64,000 nucleotides of DNA, taken from positions 13,669-77,668 of the forward strand of contig NZ_CALDXR010000058.1 in NCBI RefSeq assembly GCF_937920985.1, in the 5' to 3' direction. Of this stretch, positions 52,933 through 61,264 are shown in pieces. The stretch is from an uncultured Phascolarctobacterium sp. (GTDB taxonomy: Bacteria; Bacillota; Negativicutes; Acidaminococcales; Acidaminococcaceae). The notes beneath the pieces were generated by a model. That model did no database searches. It was not told where the DNA came from and worked only from the letters and a program-made list of their open reading frames with translations. A program made the position numbers and the translations under genes. Each line of letters opens with the position of its first letter. Position 1 is the stretch's first letter.

Positions 52933-53604
52933 ATGATGATTATCTTAGTGAGGCATGGTGAAGCGACGCATCATACGCAAAGATTGACCGGCGGCTGGAC
53001 GGATTCGCAGCTGACCGAAAAGGGAAGGGCGCAGATAAAGGCAGCTGCGGTAAAGCTGGCGAAGGATTTTGCCGGACGTAATTGCAAGCTGCGTATTCTG
53101 GCGAGTGATTTGCAGCGCGCTTCCGCATCGGCGCAGATTATCGCCGAGGAGCTTGGCTTTAAGGGAGAAATAGAGCATTGCCGTTTTCTGCGGGAAAAGA
53201 ATAATGGCATTGCTGCCGGCATGACTGAGGAAGAGGCCAAGAAGCATTTTTGTAAGCCTGCTTCCGAGCAGGAGCTGGATCACCGCAACTATCCAGGCGG
53301 TGAAACACGCAATGAGTTCTATCGCCGTAATGTACATGGTTTGTGGCATTGTGCGGATGTCGATAAGGAAAATCTGCTGATTGTTGCGCATAAGGGCACG
53401 ATTCAGAATATTATTTTCCGTTGGCTGGGAATGGATATGCAGCAGGTGGCGGCGTTTAACTTTTCGGTTGATGTGCAGCCTGCCAGCGTAACTGTTCTGG
53501 GAATTAACAAATGGCATGAGCATGCTGTTTTCCGCCTGAATGACGTTAGTCATCTGACGCAGGGAAAGGGCTTTGGCGTGTTTGAGTTTAAGTACGAGAA
53601 GTGA
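52933..53604 (+). CDS. Histidine-phosphatase-family protein (phosphoglycerate-mutase-like)
   Basis: The 223-residue protein has the catalytic RHG motif at its start (ILVRHGEATHHTQRLTGGWT), LASDLQRASASAQIIAEELG and the late His in VAHKGTIQNI. The second-half Arg/Glu pattern fits the broad phosphatase branch; the substrate cannot be named. It starts 11 bp after divIVA after GGAGG, so it is likely the last gene of the division operon. A terminator follows. Confidence 0.88.
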   Translation: MMIILVRHGEATHHTQRLTGGWTDSQLTEKGRAQIKAAAVKLAKDFAGRNCKLRILASDLQRASASAQIIAEELGFKGEIEHCRFLREKNNGIAAGMTEEEAKKHFCKPASEQELDHRNYPGGETRNEFYRRNVHGLWHCADVDKENLLIVAHKGTIQNIIFRWLGMDMQQVAAFNFSVDVQPASVTVLGINKWHEHAVFRLNDVSHLTQGKGFGVFEFKYEK

Positions 53605-53617
53605 ATAAGGCTGTGAA

Positions 53618-53662
53618 TGACCGCTTGGGTGCTTTGGGAAAGCGCTTAAGCGGTTGTTTTTG
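53618..53662 (+). terminator. Terminator of the yggS-divIVA operon
   Basis: CCGCTT..GCTTT pairs with AAAGC..AAGCGG and is followed by TTGTTTTTG. Confidence 0.75.
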
Positions 53663-54111
53663 TGTTCTCACTATATTACTCGCCTTTTTGGGGCAATTTT
53701 TACTACACCTCAAAAAAATTTTTTATGGTGTAGTAATTTTGGGGTATTTTTCCCGAGTATATAAGTGAATCTTCTTTTTCGCTCTTTCTTTTGTTGGGTT
53801 TCTTTCTCGCTTTTTCTTCTGCGTTGATAAAAGCTACTAGCGTAGCTAGTAGTAACCTTGTTCCTTAGAGTACTACCTAAAGGATAGACGTAAAGTACGG
53901 TAGAAGTAGAGCGTAGGGCGCAGGGGGATTTTATACTGTGCCGTAAGTATGGGCGTGGGGGAGAACTTAAGTATTGTTGCTAATTATCCTAAAGAATGTT
54001 AATATAAAGGTGATTAAAGGCAAAGAGCAGAGAGCGTGTTGTTAGCAGCTTTTTTGGGGAATTTTATGTTGTTGTAATAACATATACATGGATGACGAGG
54101 AGCGGATTGTT
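53663..54111. other. AT-rich spacer with two palindromes, no gene seen
   Basis: The 450-bp stretch has no convincing reading frame. It holds the inverted repeat TACTACACC / GGTGTAGTA (53701-53735) around an A7T6 centre and the hairpin CTACTAGCgtaGCTAGTAG (53834-53852). GAGGAG at 54097-54102 is the ribosome site of the next gene. Confidence 0.6.
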
Positions 54112-54909
54112 ATGCAATGCAAGTACTGTGGACAAACGATACCGGATAACGCCAATTATTGTTCTGGTTGTGGAAGAGCTGTGCATGAAGAAGCAACTGA
54201 GGTAAAGCGGGAAAGTAAATTTTGGGAGCAGGGCTGGTTTGCTGTTTTAATGCTTTTTATCTTCTGGCCGGTAGGATTATATTTGCTGTGGCGGCATCAT
54301 GGATTTTTTGCCAAAACGATAGTTGGTATTTTTCTTTTAATAATTTTGCTGGTTTTTATTACAGCTTTAGGAAGTAGCTTACATATCGGCAAATCAGATA
54401 ACTCTTTTGTGAAAATCACTAATAGTGTAGTTGCTGACAGTATTCCCAGCCAAAAAAAGTTCAATGAAATATTGGCCCGCTATAATCAAAACGAAAGAAA
54501 ATCCATGACAGAGCTTGAGAAAGCGGAATTCAATAAATCATACGAAAAGGAATTCAATGAATTTTTTAAAGACGGTTATGTAAAAAAATGGTGTGCCAAG
54601 GTTGATAGCATCGAATCGGAAAAATCTGGGATGGCCGCTTATGTAAAGCTAAGCTGTGATTTTCCTGAAGCGGAATATACTGTTGCAACAAAAAGATATG
54701 CCGCAGATGAAATGTTAATCTCTGCCGACAGCGAGCTTTATAAAAAGATTATGCCTTTGAAAAGAGGCGACGTTGTAATTTTTTCCGGCAAGCTGATGAG
54801 TGGCGATTATAGTAAAAAAATAGTAGATTTGACAACTTCTTACGGATATATGGATAAAAAACTCTATATTAAGTTTACGGACATAGAAAAATTGGCTACT
54901 AAAGAGTAA
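54112..54909 (+). CDS. Zinc-ribbon membrane protein of unknown function
   Basis: The 265-residue protein starts with a zinc ribbon (CKYCGQTIPDNANYCSGCG), then two hydrophobic helices (about residues 40-90: WFAVLMLFIFWPVGLYLLW, TIVGIFLLIILLVFITALG) and an extracytoplasmic domain of about 170 residues that I do not recognise. The ATG at 54112 has GAGGAG 9 bases upstream and starts right at the ribbon, so the ATG at 54088 is rejected. The gene is AT-rich and stands between the division operon and ileS, which are usually neighbours, so it may be an insertion. Confidence 0.75.
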   Translation: MQCKYCGQTIPDNANYCSGCGRAVHEEATEVKRESKFWEQGWFAVLMLFIFWPVGLYLLWRHHGFFAKTIVGIFLLIILLVFITALGSSLHIGKSDNSFVKITNSVVADSIPSQKKFNEILARYNQNERKSMTELEKAEFNKSYEKEFNEFFKDGYVKKWCAKVDSIESEKSGMAAYVKLSCDFPEAEYTVATKRYAADEMLISADSELYKKIMPLKRGDVVIFSGKLMSGDYSKKIVDLTTSYGYMDKKLYIKFTDIEKLATKE

Positions 54910-54984
54910 ATTTGAGAAGCAAGAAAAACTCATTGACTTCTTGCTACAGCTAATGTATAATATTAGCGTTTATTGATATTTGCT

Positions 54985-55275
54985 AACGCGATGAAAAAGA
55001 CAGTAGCTTGCGGCGCAGGTTAAGCGAGCCGGGGTATGGTGCAAGCCCGGACGAAGTAAAGCAGGTGAAAATCACTTTGGAGCGGATGCGGCGAACCTGA
55101 GTAGCTGCATACGGGAGCGCCCGATATTGCGCACACGAGTGGCGTGCGGCAAAGGCTGTCGTCATGAGGGTGGTACCACGGAGTACACGTTTGTTAATGA
55201 TGCATGATACGCAAGCGTATTAATCGTTGTTAGTCTACAGCTTCGTCCCTTATCTGAGGGACGAAGCTTTTTTAT
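54985..55275 (+). promoter_or_regulatory. T-box leader (isoleucine) controlling ileS
   Basis: T-box AGGGTGGTACCACG lies at 55167-55180; the terminator AGCTTCGTCCCT / AGGGACGAAGCT (55239-55268) is followed by T's. The likely specifier is the Ile codon ATC at 55071-55073 in GAAAATCACTT. Between T-box and terminator lie about 58 nt with an extra small hairpin (ATACGCaaGCGTAT), longer than in the leuS leader. Confidence 0.9.
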
Positions 55276-55317
55276 ATTGTTAATTTTTTTGTTTAATAAA
55301 ATTGGAGGTTATTAGTA

Positions 55318-58107
55318 ATGGACTATGGTAAAACACTGAATCTGCCCGAAACAGAGTTCCCTATGCGTGCCGGTCTGCCGCAACGCGAACCTGATTTCCT
55401 GAAATTCTGGGAAGAAAACGATATTTATGGCAAAAAGCAGGCTCTGCATGCAGGCCACAAGAAATTTGTTCTGCATGACGGCCCTCCGTATGCAAACGGC
55501 AAAATCCACATGGGTCATGCCCTGAACAAAATCTTAAAAGATATCATCATGAAATACAAATACGCTCAAGGCTTCGACACCCCGTATGTTCCCGGCTGGG
55601 ATACTCACGGCATGCCGATTGAGCATGCTGCTATCAAAGAGCTGGGCCTGAACCGCAATGAGCTGGATCCGCTGACTCTGCGCCGCAAATGCCACGACTT
55701 CGCTTTGCAATGGGTTGATATCCAACGCGAAGACTTCAAACGTCTGGGCGTTCTGGGCGATTGGGAAAACCCGTATATCACTCTGCATCACAGCTTTGAA
55801 GCTGAGCAGATCCGTGTATTCGGTACTATGGCTAACAAAGGCTATATCTACAAAGGCAAAAAGACCGTTTACTGGTGCCCGCACTGCGAAACTGCTCTGG
55901 CTGAAGCAGAAATCGAATACGGCGAACAAAAAACTCCGACTATCTTCGTAAAAATGCCGCTGGTAAAAGACAACGGCCAAACTCCGGAAGCTGCTAAAGG
56001 CAAAAAAGCTTACATGGTAATTTGGACCACCACTCCGTGGACTATGCCTGCCAACGTTGCTGTTGCTCTGAACCCTGCTCTGGAATATGCCTGGGTTGAA
56101 TGCGAAGGCGAAGTTCTCTTCATGGCAAAAGACCTGCTGGCTCAGGTTGGCGCTGTCTGCCACAAGGACCTCAGCAATATCCTCGGCACTACTCTTGGTA
56201 AGGATATGGAATATGCTGAATGCGTGCATCCGTTCCCTGAATACAACAACCGCCGTTCTCTCGTAGTTATGGCTGATTATGTAACTACCGAAGCTGGTAC
56301 CGGTTGCGTACATACCGCTCCTGGTCACGGCGATGTCGACTTTGAAACCGGCCTGAAATACAAGCTGCCGATTCTCTGCCCGGTTGATTCCCAGGGCAAG
56401 CTGACCGAAGAAGCCGGCGAACGCTTCAAGGGCATGTTTGTATTCGATGCTAATATCCCGGTACTGAAATATCTGGCTGAGCTGAACTGCCTGCTGGGCA
56501 AAGAAAACATTAAGCACCAATACGCACACTGCTGGCGCTGCAAAAACCCGATTATCTTCCGTGCAACCTCTCAATGGTTCGCTTCTATCGACGGCTTCCG
56601 TGATGAAGCACTGAAATCTATCGACGATGTACAGTGGATTCCTTCCTGGGGCCAACAACGTATCCATAACATGGTTAGCGACCGTCATGACTGGTGCATC
56701 AGCCGTCAGCGTGTATGGGGCGTTCCTATCCCGGTATTCTACTGCGATAACTGCGGCGAGCATCTGATTAACGAAGCTACCATCGACTCCGTTGCCAACT
56801 GGTTCGAAAAAGAAGGCAGCGATGCATGGTGGGCTCACACTGCAGAAGAGCTGCTGCCGGAAGGCACTGTCTGCCCGAAATGCGGCGGTAAGCACTTCCA
56901 CAAAGAAAGCGATATCATGGACGTATGGTTCGACAGCGGTTCCTCTCATATGGCTGTTGCCGCAAAGCGTCCGGAGCTGTCCTGGCCGGTTGCTATGTAC
57001 CTCGAAGGCAGTGACCAGCATCGTGGCTGGTTCCAGTCCTCTCTGCTGACTTCCGTTGCTGTTGCAGGCCGTGCTCCGTACGAATCCGTACTGACTCATG
57101 GTTACGTAGTTGACGGCGATGGCCGCAAGATGTCCAAATCCGTAGGTAACGTTATCGTTCCGCAGGACGTAATCAAACAATACGGTGCTGATATCATCCG
57201 CCTGTGGACTGCTTCCTCCGATTACAAGGCAGATATCCGTATCTCCCCGAAAATCCTGAAGCAGCTGGCTGAGGTATATCGCAAAATCCGTAACACCATC
57301 CGTTACATTCTGGGCAACACCAACGATTTCAACTATGAAACCGATGCTGTTCCGTTCAACGAAATGCTGGAGCTTGACCAATGGGCTCTGATGCATCTGC
57401 AGCTGCTGAAGAAGGAAGTTACCGCTGCTTACGAAAGCTATGATTTCCATGTACTGTATCATGCAATCCACAACTTCTGCACTGTTGAAATGTCCAGCTT
57501 CTATCTGGATATCCTCAAAGACCGCCTGTATGCTTACAAGGCTGACAGCAAAGAGCGTCGCAGCGCACAAACCGCTATGCATGAAATTCTCATGGACCTC
57601 ATCGTTATGCTGTCCCCGGTATTGAGCTTCACTATGGAAGAAGTATGGCAGTTCATGAAGAAACCTGCTAATGCTCCGGAATCCGTACAAATGCTGCCCT
57701 GGCCGGAGGTTAAGGAAGAATACATCAACGAAGAGCTGGAAACCAAATGGGATAACTTCATTGAAATCCGCAGCGAAATCACCAAGGTGCTGGAGCTGGC
57801 TCGTCGTAACAAACAAATCGGTCACTCCCTGGACGCTAAGGTTGAGCTGCACGCCGAAGGCGAAGCACTGGCTATCCTGAAATCCGTAGAAAAAGACCTG
57901 GCAACTCTGCTGATCGTTTCTCAGGCTGTTATTGTTGAAGGCGCTGCAGAAGGTGCTGAAGCAACCGGCCGCGAGGACCTGAAGGTTACCGTTGCTGCTG
58001 CCGAAGGCCACAAGTGCGAGCGTTGCTGGATTTACAGCGACGAGGTTGGTCAGGACGCTGAGCATCCGACTCTGTGCAAACGCTGCGCTGAAGCAGTTAA
58101 AGATTGA
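55318..58107 (+). CDS. ileS: Isoleucyl-tRNA synthetase
   Basis: The 929-residue class I synthetase has the HIGH-type motif GKIHMGHALN, the editing domain (VIWTTTPWTMPANVAVAL, GTGCVHTAPGHGDVDF), KMSKS in GRKMSKSVGN and the C-terminal zinc finger (CERCWIYS, LCKRCAEAV). It charges tRNA-Ile. GGAGG precedes the ATG by 9 bases. Its promoter and T-box are separate from the division cluster. Confidence 0.98.
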   Translation: MDYGKTLNLPETEFPMRAGLPQREPDFLKFWEENDIYGKKQALHAGHKKFVLHDGPPYANGKIHMGHALNKILKDIIMKYKYAQGFDTPYVPGWDTHGMPIEHAAIKELGLNRNELDPLTLRRKCHDFALQWVDIQREDFKRLGVLGDWENPYITLHHSFEAEQIRVFGTMANKGYIYKGKKTVYWCPHCETALAEAEIEYGEQKTPTIFVKMPLVKDNGQTPEAAKGKKAYMVIWTTTPWTMPANVAVALNPALEYAWVECEGEVLFMAKDLLAQVGAVCHKDLSNILGTTLGKDMEYAECVHPFPEYNNRRSLVVMADYVTTEAGTGCVHTAPGHGDVDFETGLKYKLPILCPVDSQGKLTEEAGERFKGMFVFDANIPVLKYLAELNCLLGKENIKHQYAHCWRCKNPIIFRATSQWFASIDGFRDEALKSIDDVQWIPSWGQQRIHNMVSDRHDWCISRQRVWGVPIPVFYCDNCGEHLINEATIDSVANWFEKEGSDAWWAHTAEELLPEGTVCPKCGGKHFHKESDIMDVWFDSGSSHMAVAAKRPELSWPVAMYLEGSDQHRGWFQSSLLTSVAVAGRAPYESVLTHGYVVDGDGRKMSKSVGNVIVPQDVIKQYGADIIRLWTASSDYKADIRISPKILKQLAEVYRKIRNTIRYILGNTNDFNYETDAVPFNEMLELDQWALMHLQLLKKEVTAAYESYDFHVLYHAIHNFCTVEMSSFYLDILKDRLYAYKADSKERRSAQTAMHEILMDLIVMLSPVLSFTMEEVWQFMKKPANAPESVQMLPWPEVKEEYINEELETKWDNFIEIRSEITKVLELARRNKQIGHSLDAKVELHAEGEALAILKSVEKDLATLLIVSQAVIVEGAAEGAEATGREDLKVTVAAAEGHKCERCWIYSDEVGQDAEHPTLCKRCAEAVKD

Positions 58108-58160
58108 GTATAAGGCATCATCTTTGCATAAAGCTGTAGCCGAAATAAAATAAAAGCTTA

Positions 58161-58206
58161 AAGCCGTCGTATCATGTAAATTTTGCTGATACGGCGGCTT
58201 TTTTGC
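58161..58206 (+). terminator. Terminator of ileS
   Basis: The stem AAGCCGTCGTATCA / TGATACGGCGGCTT is followed by TTTTTG. Confidence 0.85.
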
Positions 58207-58325
58207 TACAAATTTTACAAAAAATTATTTTGCTTTATTGCCTATGTATGGTACAATACTGTTAATATTATATATTTTACGGAGGTGAAACTGTTTTTCT
58301 GCAATCTGCAGGATTACAGAGATTT

Positions 58326-59678
58326 TTGGACTATCTCATATGTTTGTTTAATGTTATAGCGATTTTATTTTTGGTGGCGCTGAACGGCTTTTTCGTTGCT
58401 TCGGAGTTTTCTATTGTCAAGGTGCGCCCTTCGCGTCTTGATGCGCTGATTAAAGAAGGCAATACGCGGGCAGAAAGCGCTAAGCAGGTAACGGAGCATC
58501 TTGATGCCTATCTTTCGGTTACGCAGCTTGGCATAACCATTGCTTCGCTGGGCTTAGGCTGGATCGGCGAGCCGACAGTGGCTAAGCTGATGCATCCTGT
58601 ATTTAACCTGTTGCAGTTGCCGCCGCAAGTTGAGCATACAATAGCCTTTGTTGTCGGCTTCGGTGTTATCACCGCTTTGCATATTGTTTTAGGCGAGCTG
58701 GTGCCTAAATCTCTTTCCATCCAAAAGACGGAGCAGATTGTTCTGTTTGTGGCAACACCGCTGATTCTGTTTGATAAGCTGATGTATCCGGCGGTGTGGT
58801 TCCTCAATCACGTTGCCAACTGGGTGCTGCACAAAATGGGCGTTGAGGCTGCGAGCGAGGCGGAAGAGGCGCACAATGAGGATGAGATCCGCATACTGAT
58901 GGAAGAAAGCCACAAGCATGGCTATATTGATAAAACAGAGCTTACTTATCTGGATAATGTCTTCGACTTTTCCGACCGTCGCGCCAGTGACATCATGGTG
59001 CCGCGTACCGATATGATTTGCCTGTATCTGGAGGATTCCTGGGAGGATAATATCAAGACGGCGCTGGAGGAGCGCATGACGCGTTATCCTATCTGTGATG
59101 AGGACAAGGACCACATTATCGGCTTTTTGCATATCAAGGATTTGCTGCGCAGCTTAAATGCCGGCGAGCGTCCTGATTTGCGCAGTCTGGCGCGTAAGGT
59201 GCTGCTGGTGCCGGAATCTCTGCCTATCAGCAAGCTGCTGCGCATTCTGCAGAAGCATCGCAGCCAGCTGGCAATCCTGGTTGACGAGTACGGCGGTACC
59301 GCAGGTATGGTTACCGTTGAGGATATCCTGGAGGAAATCGTAGGCGAGATTCAGGATGAGTTTGACGAGGAACGTCCGGAGGTAGAAGAAAAGGGCAGCA
59401 AAACCTATTCTGTCGACGGCAAAATGCTGTTGGAGGATGTTAACGATACCTTCGAGCTGGCTTTGGACACCGAAAACTGTGATACTATCGGTGGCTGGGT
59501 TTACTCTCAGCTTGATTATCCGCCTAAGGTGGGGCAGAAGGTGCAGACACCTGCCGCTGCCTTTACGGTAGAAGAGATTGACAAGATGCGTATTGTGCGT
59601 GTCGGTATCCAACTTTTGCATGAGCCGGAAAAGATTCACGAGGAGCTTCAGGAAGAACACCTGGAGGATGTAAAATAA
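58326..59678 (+). CDS. CNNM/CorC-type transporter-like protein (HlyC/TlyC family)
   Basis: The 450-residue protein has an N-terminal CNNM membrane domain (ALNGFFVASEFSIVKVRPSR, VTQLGITIASLGLGWIGEP), two CBS domains (MVPRTDMICLYLE, AILVDEYGGTAGMVTVEDIL) and the C-terminal CorC_HlyC domain. Members are linked to magnesium or cobalt export. The start is uncertain: TTG at 58326 is the first usable in-frame start, while the strong site GGAGGTG at 58281 lies too far upstream. It converges with the carboxytransferase gene at a shared terminator. Confidence 0.88.
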   Translation: MDYLICLFNVIAILFLVALNGFFVASEFSIVKVRPSRLDALIKEGNTRAESAKQVTEHLDAYLSVTQLGITIASLGLGWIGEPTVAKLMHPVFNLLQLPPQVEHTIAFVVGFGVITALHIVLGELVPKSLSIQKTEQIVLFVATPLILFDKLMYPAVWFLNHVANWVLHKMGVEAASEAEEAHNEDEIRILMEESHKHGYIDKTELTYLDNVFDFSDRRASDIMVPRTDMICLYLEDSWEDNIKTALEERMTRYPICDEDKDHIIGFLHIKDLLRSLNAGERPDLRSLARKVLLVPESLPISKLLRILQKHRSQLAILVDEYGGTAGMVTVEDILEEIVGEIQDEFDEERPEVEEKGSKTYSVDGKMLLEDVNDTFELALDTENCDTIGGWVYSQLDYPPKVGQKVQTPAAAFTVEEIDKMRIVRVGIQLLHEPEKIHEELQEEHLEDVK

Positions 59679-59690
59679 TATCTGCATAAA

Positions 59691-59728
59691 AAGAGAGCAC
59701 GCTGAGAATTTTCTCAGCGTGCTCTTTA
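59691..59728. terminator. Bidirectional terminator between convergent genes
   Basis: A 15-bp perfect stem AGAGCACGCTGAGAA / TTCTCAGCGTGCTCT with a TT loop is flanked by A- and T-rich ends. Confidence 0.88.
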
Positions 59729-59738
59729 GCGTTCATGC

Positions 59739-61109
59739 TTATAAATCGTGGAATTTCATACCGATGTTGCTGTGACGCAGGAAGTTAAGAGTTACCTCAG
59801 GGAAGGAGGCGTAGCTTAATACGTCTTCAATTGGTGCGTTGGGGAAGCCTTCCTCAGCCAGCTTTTCGCGCAGCTTTTTCATCTGCGGCGGAATATCGTC
59901 GGCGGGACGGTGGTCGATTTGCGGTGCGTCACCAATGGCCAGACGTTTAACCTCAGGGTCAATCGGTCCCGGAGTGCGGCCGTATTTGCCAAGAATCAAA
60001 TCCTTAACCTCGCGGGGAATCATCTTGTAGCGTCCGAGTGCAACATTCAATACGGACATAGAACCTACAATCTGGCTTGTAGGAGTAACCAGCGGCGGAT
60101 AGCCAAGCTCAGCACGTACGCGCGGCATTTCTTCAAGCAGTTGCGGGTATTTGTCGGCAACGCCCATTTCCTTCATCTGGTTCAGCAGGTTGGAAAGCAT
60201 ACCGCCAGGAATCTGGAAGGTGAGCACTTTGGGATCGATGGGGATATTGGCGTTCAGGTTGAAATCATGGATAAGGTTTTTACGTACGTCTTTGAAATAG
60301 TCAGCTAAAGCATTGAGCTCAGCAAGCTTGATGCCCGTAGCATAGGGAGTGTCCTCCAACGTAGCTACCAAAGCTTCGGTGCAGGGCTGGCTGGTAGATT
60401 CGGAGAAGGGAGACAGCGCAGTATCAATCATATCCACACCGGCTTCCACAGCTTTAAGGTAAGTCATATCACCCATACCGCTGGTGAAGTGTGTGTGCAG
60501 GTCGATAGGCAGGTCAAGCTCCGCCTTCAGGCTGCGGATAAGGCTTTCAGCAGCGTAGGGACGCAGCAGGCCTGCCATATCCTTAATGCAGATGGAATCT
60601 GCGCCCATCTGTGCCAGTTCCTTACCTAATTGAACAAAGTCTTTATCCTGATGGTAGGGACTGATGGTATAAACAATACAGCCTTGCACATGTGCGCCTG
60701 CTTCTTTAGCGGCACGCATAGCGCATTCCAGGTTGCGGGTATCGTTGAGAGCATCGAAAATACGGATGATGGATACGCCGTTGTCAACAGAGCGGTTAAC
60801 AAATTCACGTACAACATCATCGGCATAATGGTTATAGCCCAAAATGTTCTGACCGCGCAGCAGCATTTGAATCGGTGTTTTGCGCAGATGCTTTTTGAGT
60901 GTGCGCAGACGCTGCCAGGGATCTTCATTAAGGAAGCGCAGGCAGGAGTCAAAGGTGGCGCCGCCCCAAGCCTCCAAAGCATAGTAGCCGGCGTTATCCA
61001 GCTGTTCCAATGCCGGCAGCATATCGCTGATGCGCATTCTTGTGGCAGCAAGCGACTGGTGGCCGTCACGCAGGACGGTTTCAACTATTTTTACGGGTTT
61101 CTTCTCCAT
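59739..61109 (-). CDS. oadA: Carboxytransferase subunit (oxaloacetate decarboxylase alpha / PycB type) without biotin domain
   Basis: The 456-residue protein has the carboxyltransferase barrel (ETVLRDGHQSLAATRMRI, FDALNDTRNLECAM, DMAGLLRPYAAESLIRSL, LHTHFTSGM with the metal His pair) and the conserved C-terminal PYC/OADA region (PPLVTPTSQIVGSMSVLN, YGRTPGPID). It ends before any biotinyl domain (no AMKM motif), so a separate biotin carrier is needed, as in transcarboxylase 5S or split decarboxylases. It could act in Na+-coupled oxaloacetate or methylmalonyl-CoA metabolism typical of succinate-using Negativicutes. No partner subunits adjoin it. AAGGAG precedes the ATG. Confidence 0.9.
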   Translation of the reverse strand: MEKKPVKIVETVLRDGHQSLAATRMRISDMLPALEQLDNAGYYALEAWGGATFDSCLRFLNEDPWQRLRTLKKHLRKTPIQMLLRGQNILGYNHYADDVVREFVNRSVDNGVSIIRIFDALNDTRNLECAMRAAKEAGAHVQGCIVYTISPYHQDKDFVQLGKELAQMGADSICIKDMAGLLRPYAAESLIRSLKAELDLPIDLHTHFTSGMGDMTYLKAVEAGVDMIDTALSPFSESTSQPCTEALVATLEDTPYATGIKLAELNALADYFKDVRKNLIHDFNLNANIPIDPKVLTFQIPGGMLSNLLNQMKEMGVADKYPQLLEEMPRVRAELGYPPLVTPTSQIVGSMSVLNVALGRYKMIPREVKDLILGKYGRTPGPIDPEVKRLAIGDAPQIDHRPADDIPPQMKKLREKLAEEGFPNAPIEDVLSYASFPEVTLNFLRHSNIGMKFHDL

Positions 61110-61196
61110 GGCAGTACTCCTTTTATTAGTTTAGTATAGTTCATTTTTGAAAGCTTATTTATAGCTGTAATTATTATAGCATAAATCGGTATTCAT

Positions 61197-61209
61197 GTAT
61201 ACAGTATAC
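61197..61209. promoter_or_regulatory. Operator-like palindrome upstream of oadA
   Basis: GTATACAGTATAC is a perfect dyad around one central base, just upstream of the minus-strand -10 TATAAT (61172-61177). A GntR-type repressor or activator site is plausible. Confidence 0.4.
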
Positions 61210-61220
61210 GGAAAGTCTGA

Positions 61221-61255
61221 AAATAAAAATGGTGGCCACGCCCGGTGACCACCAT
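61221..61255 (-). terminator. Terminator of the PBP1A gene
   Basis: On the minus strand ATGGTGGTCAC / GTGGCCACCAT is followed by TTTTATTT. Confidence 0.85.
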
Positions 61256-61264
61256 CAAAGCTAT

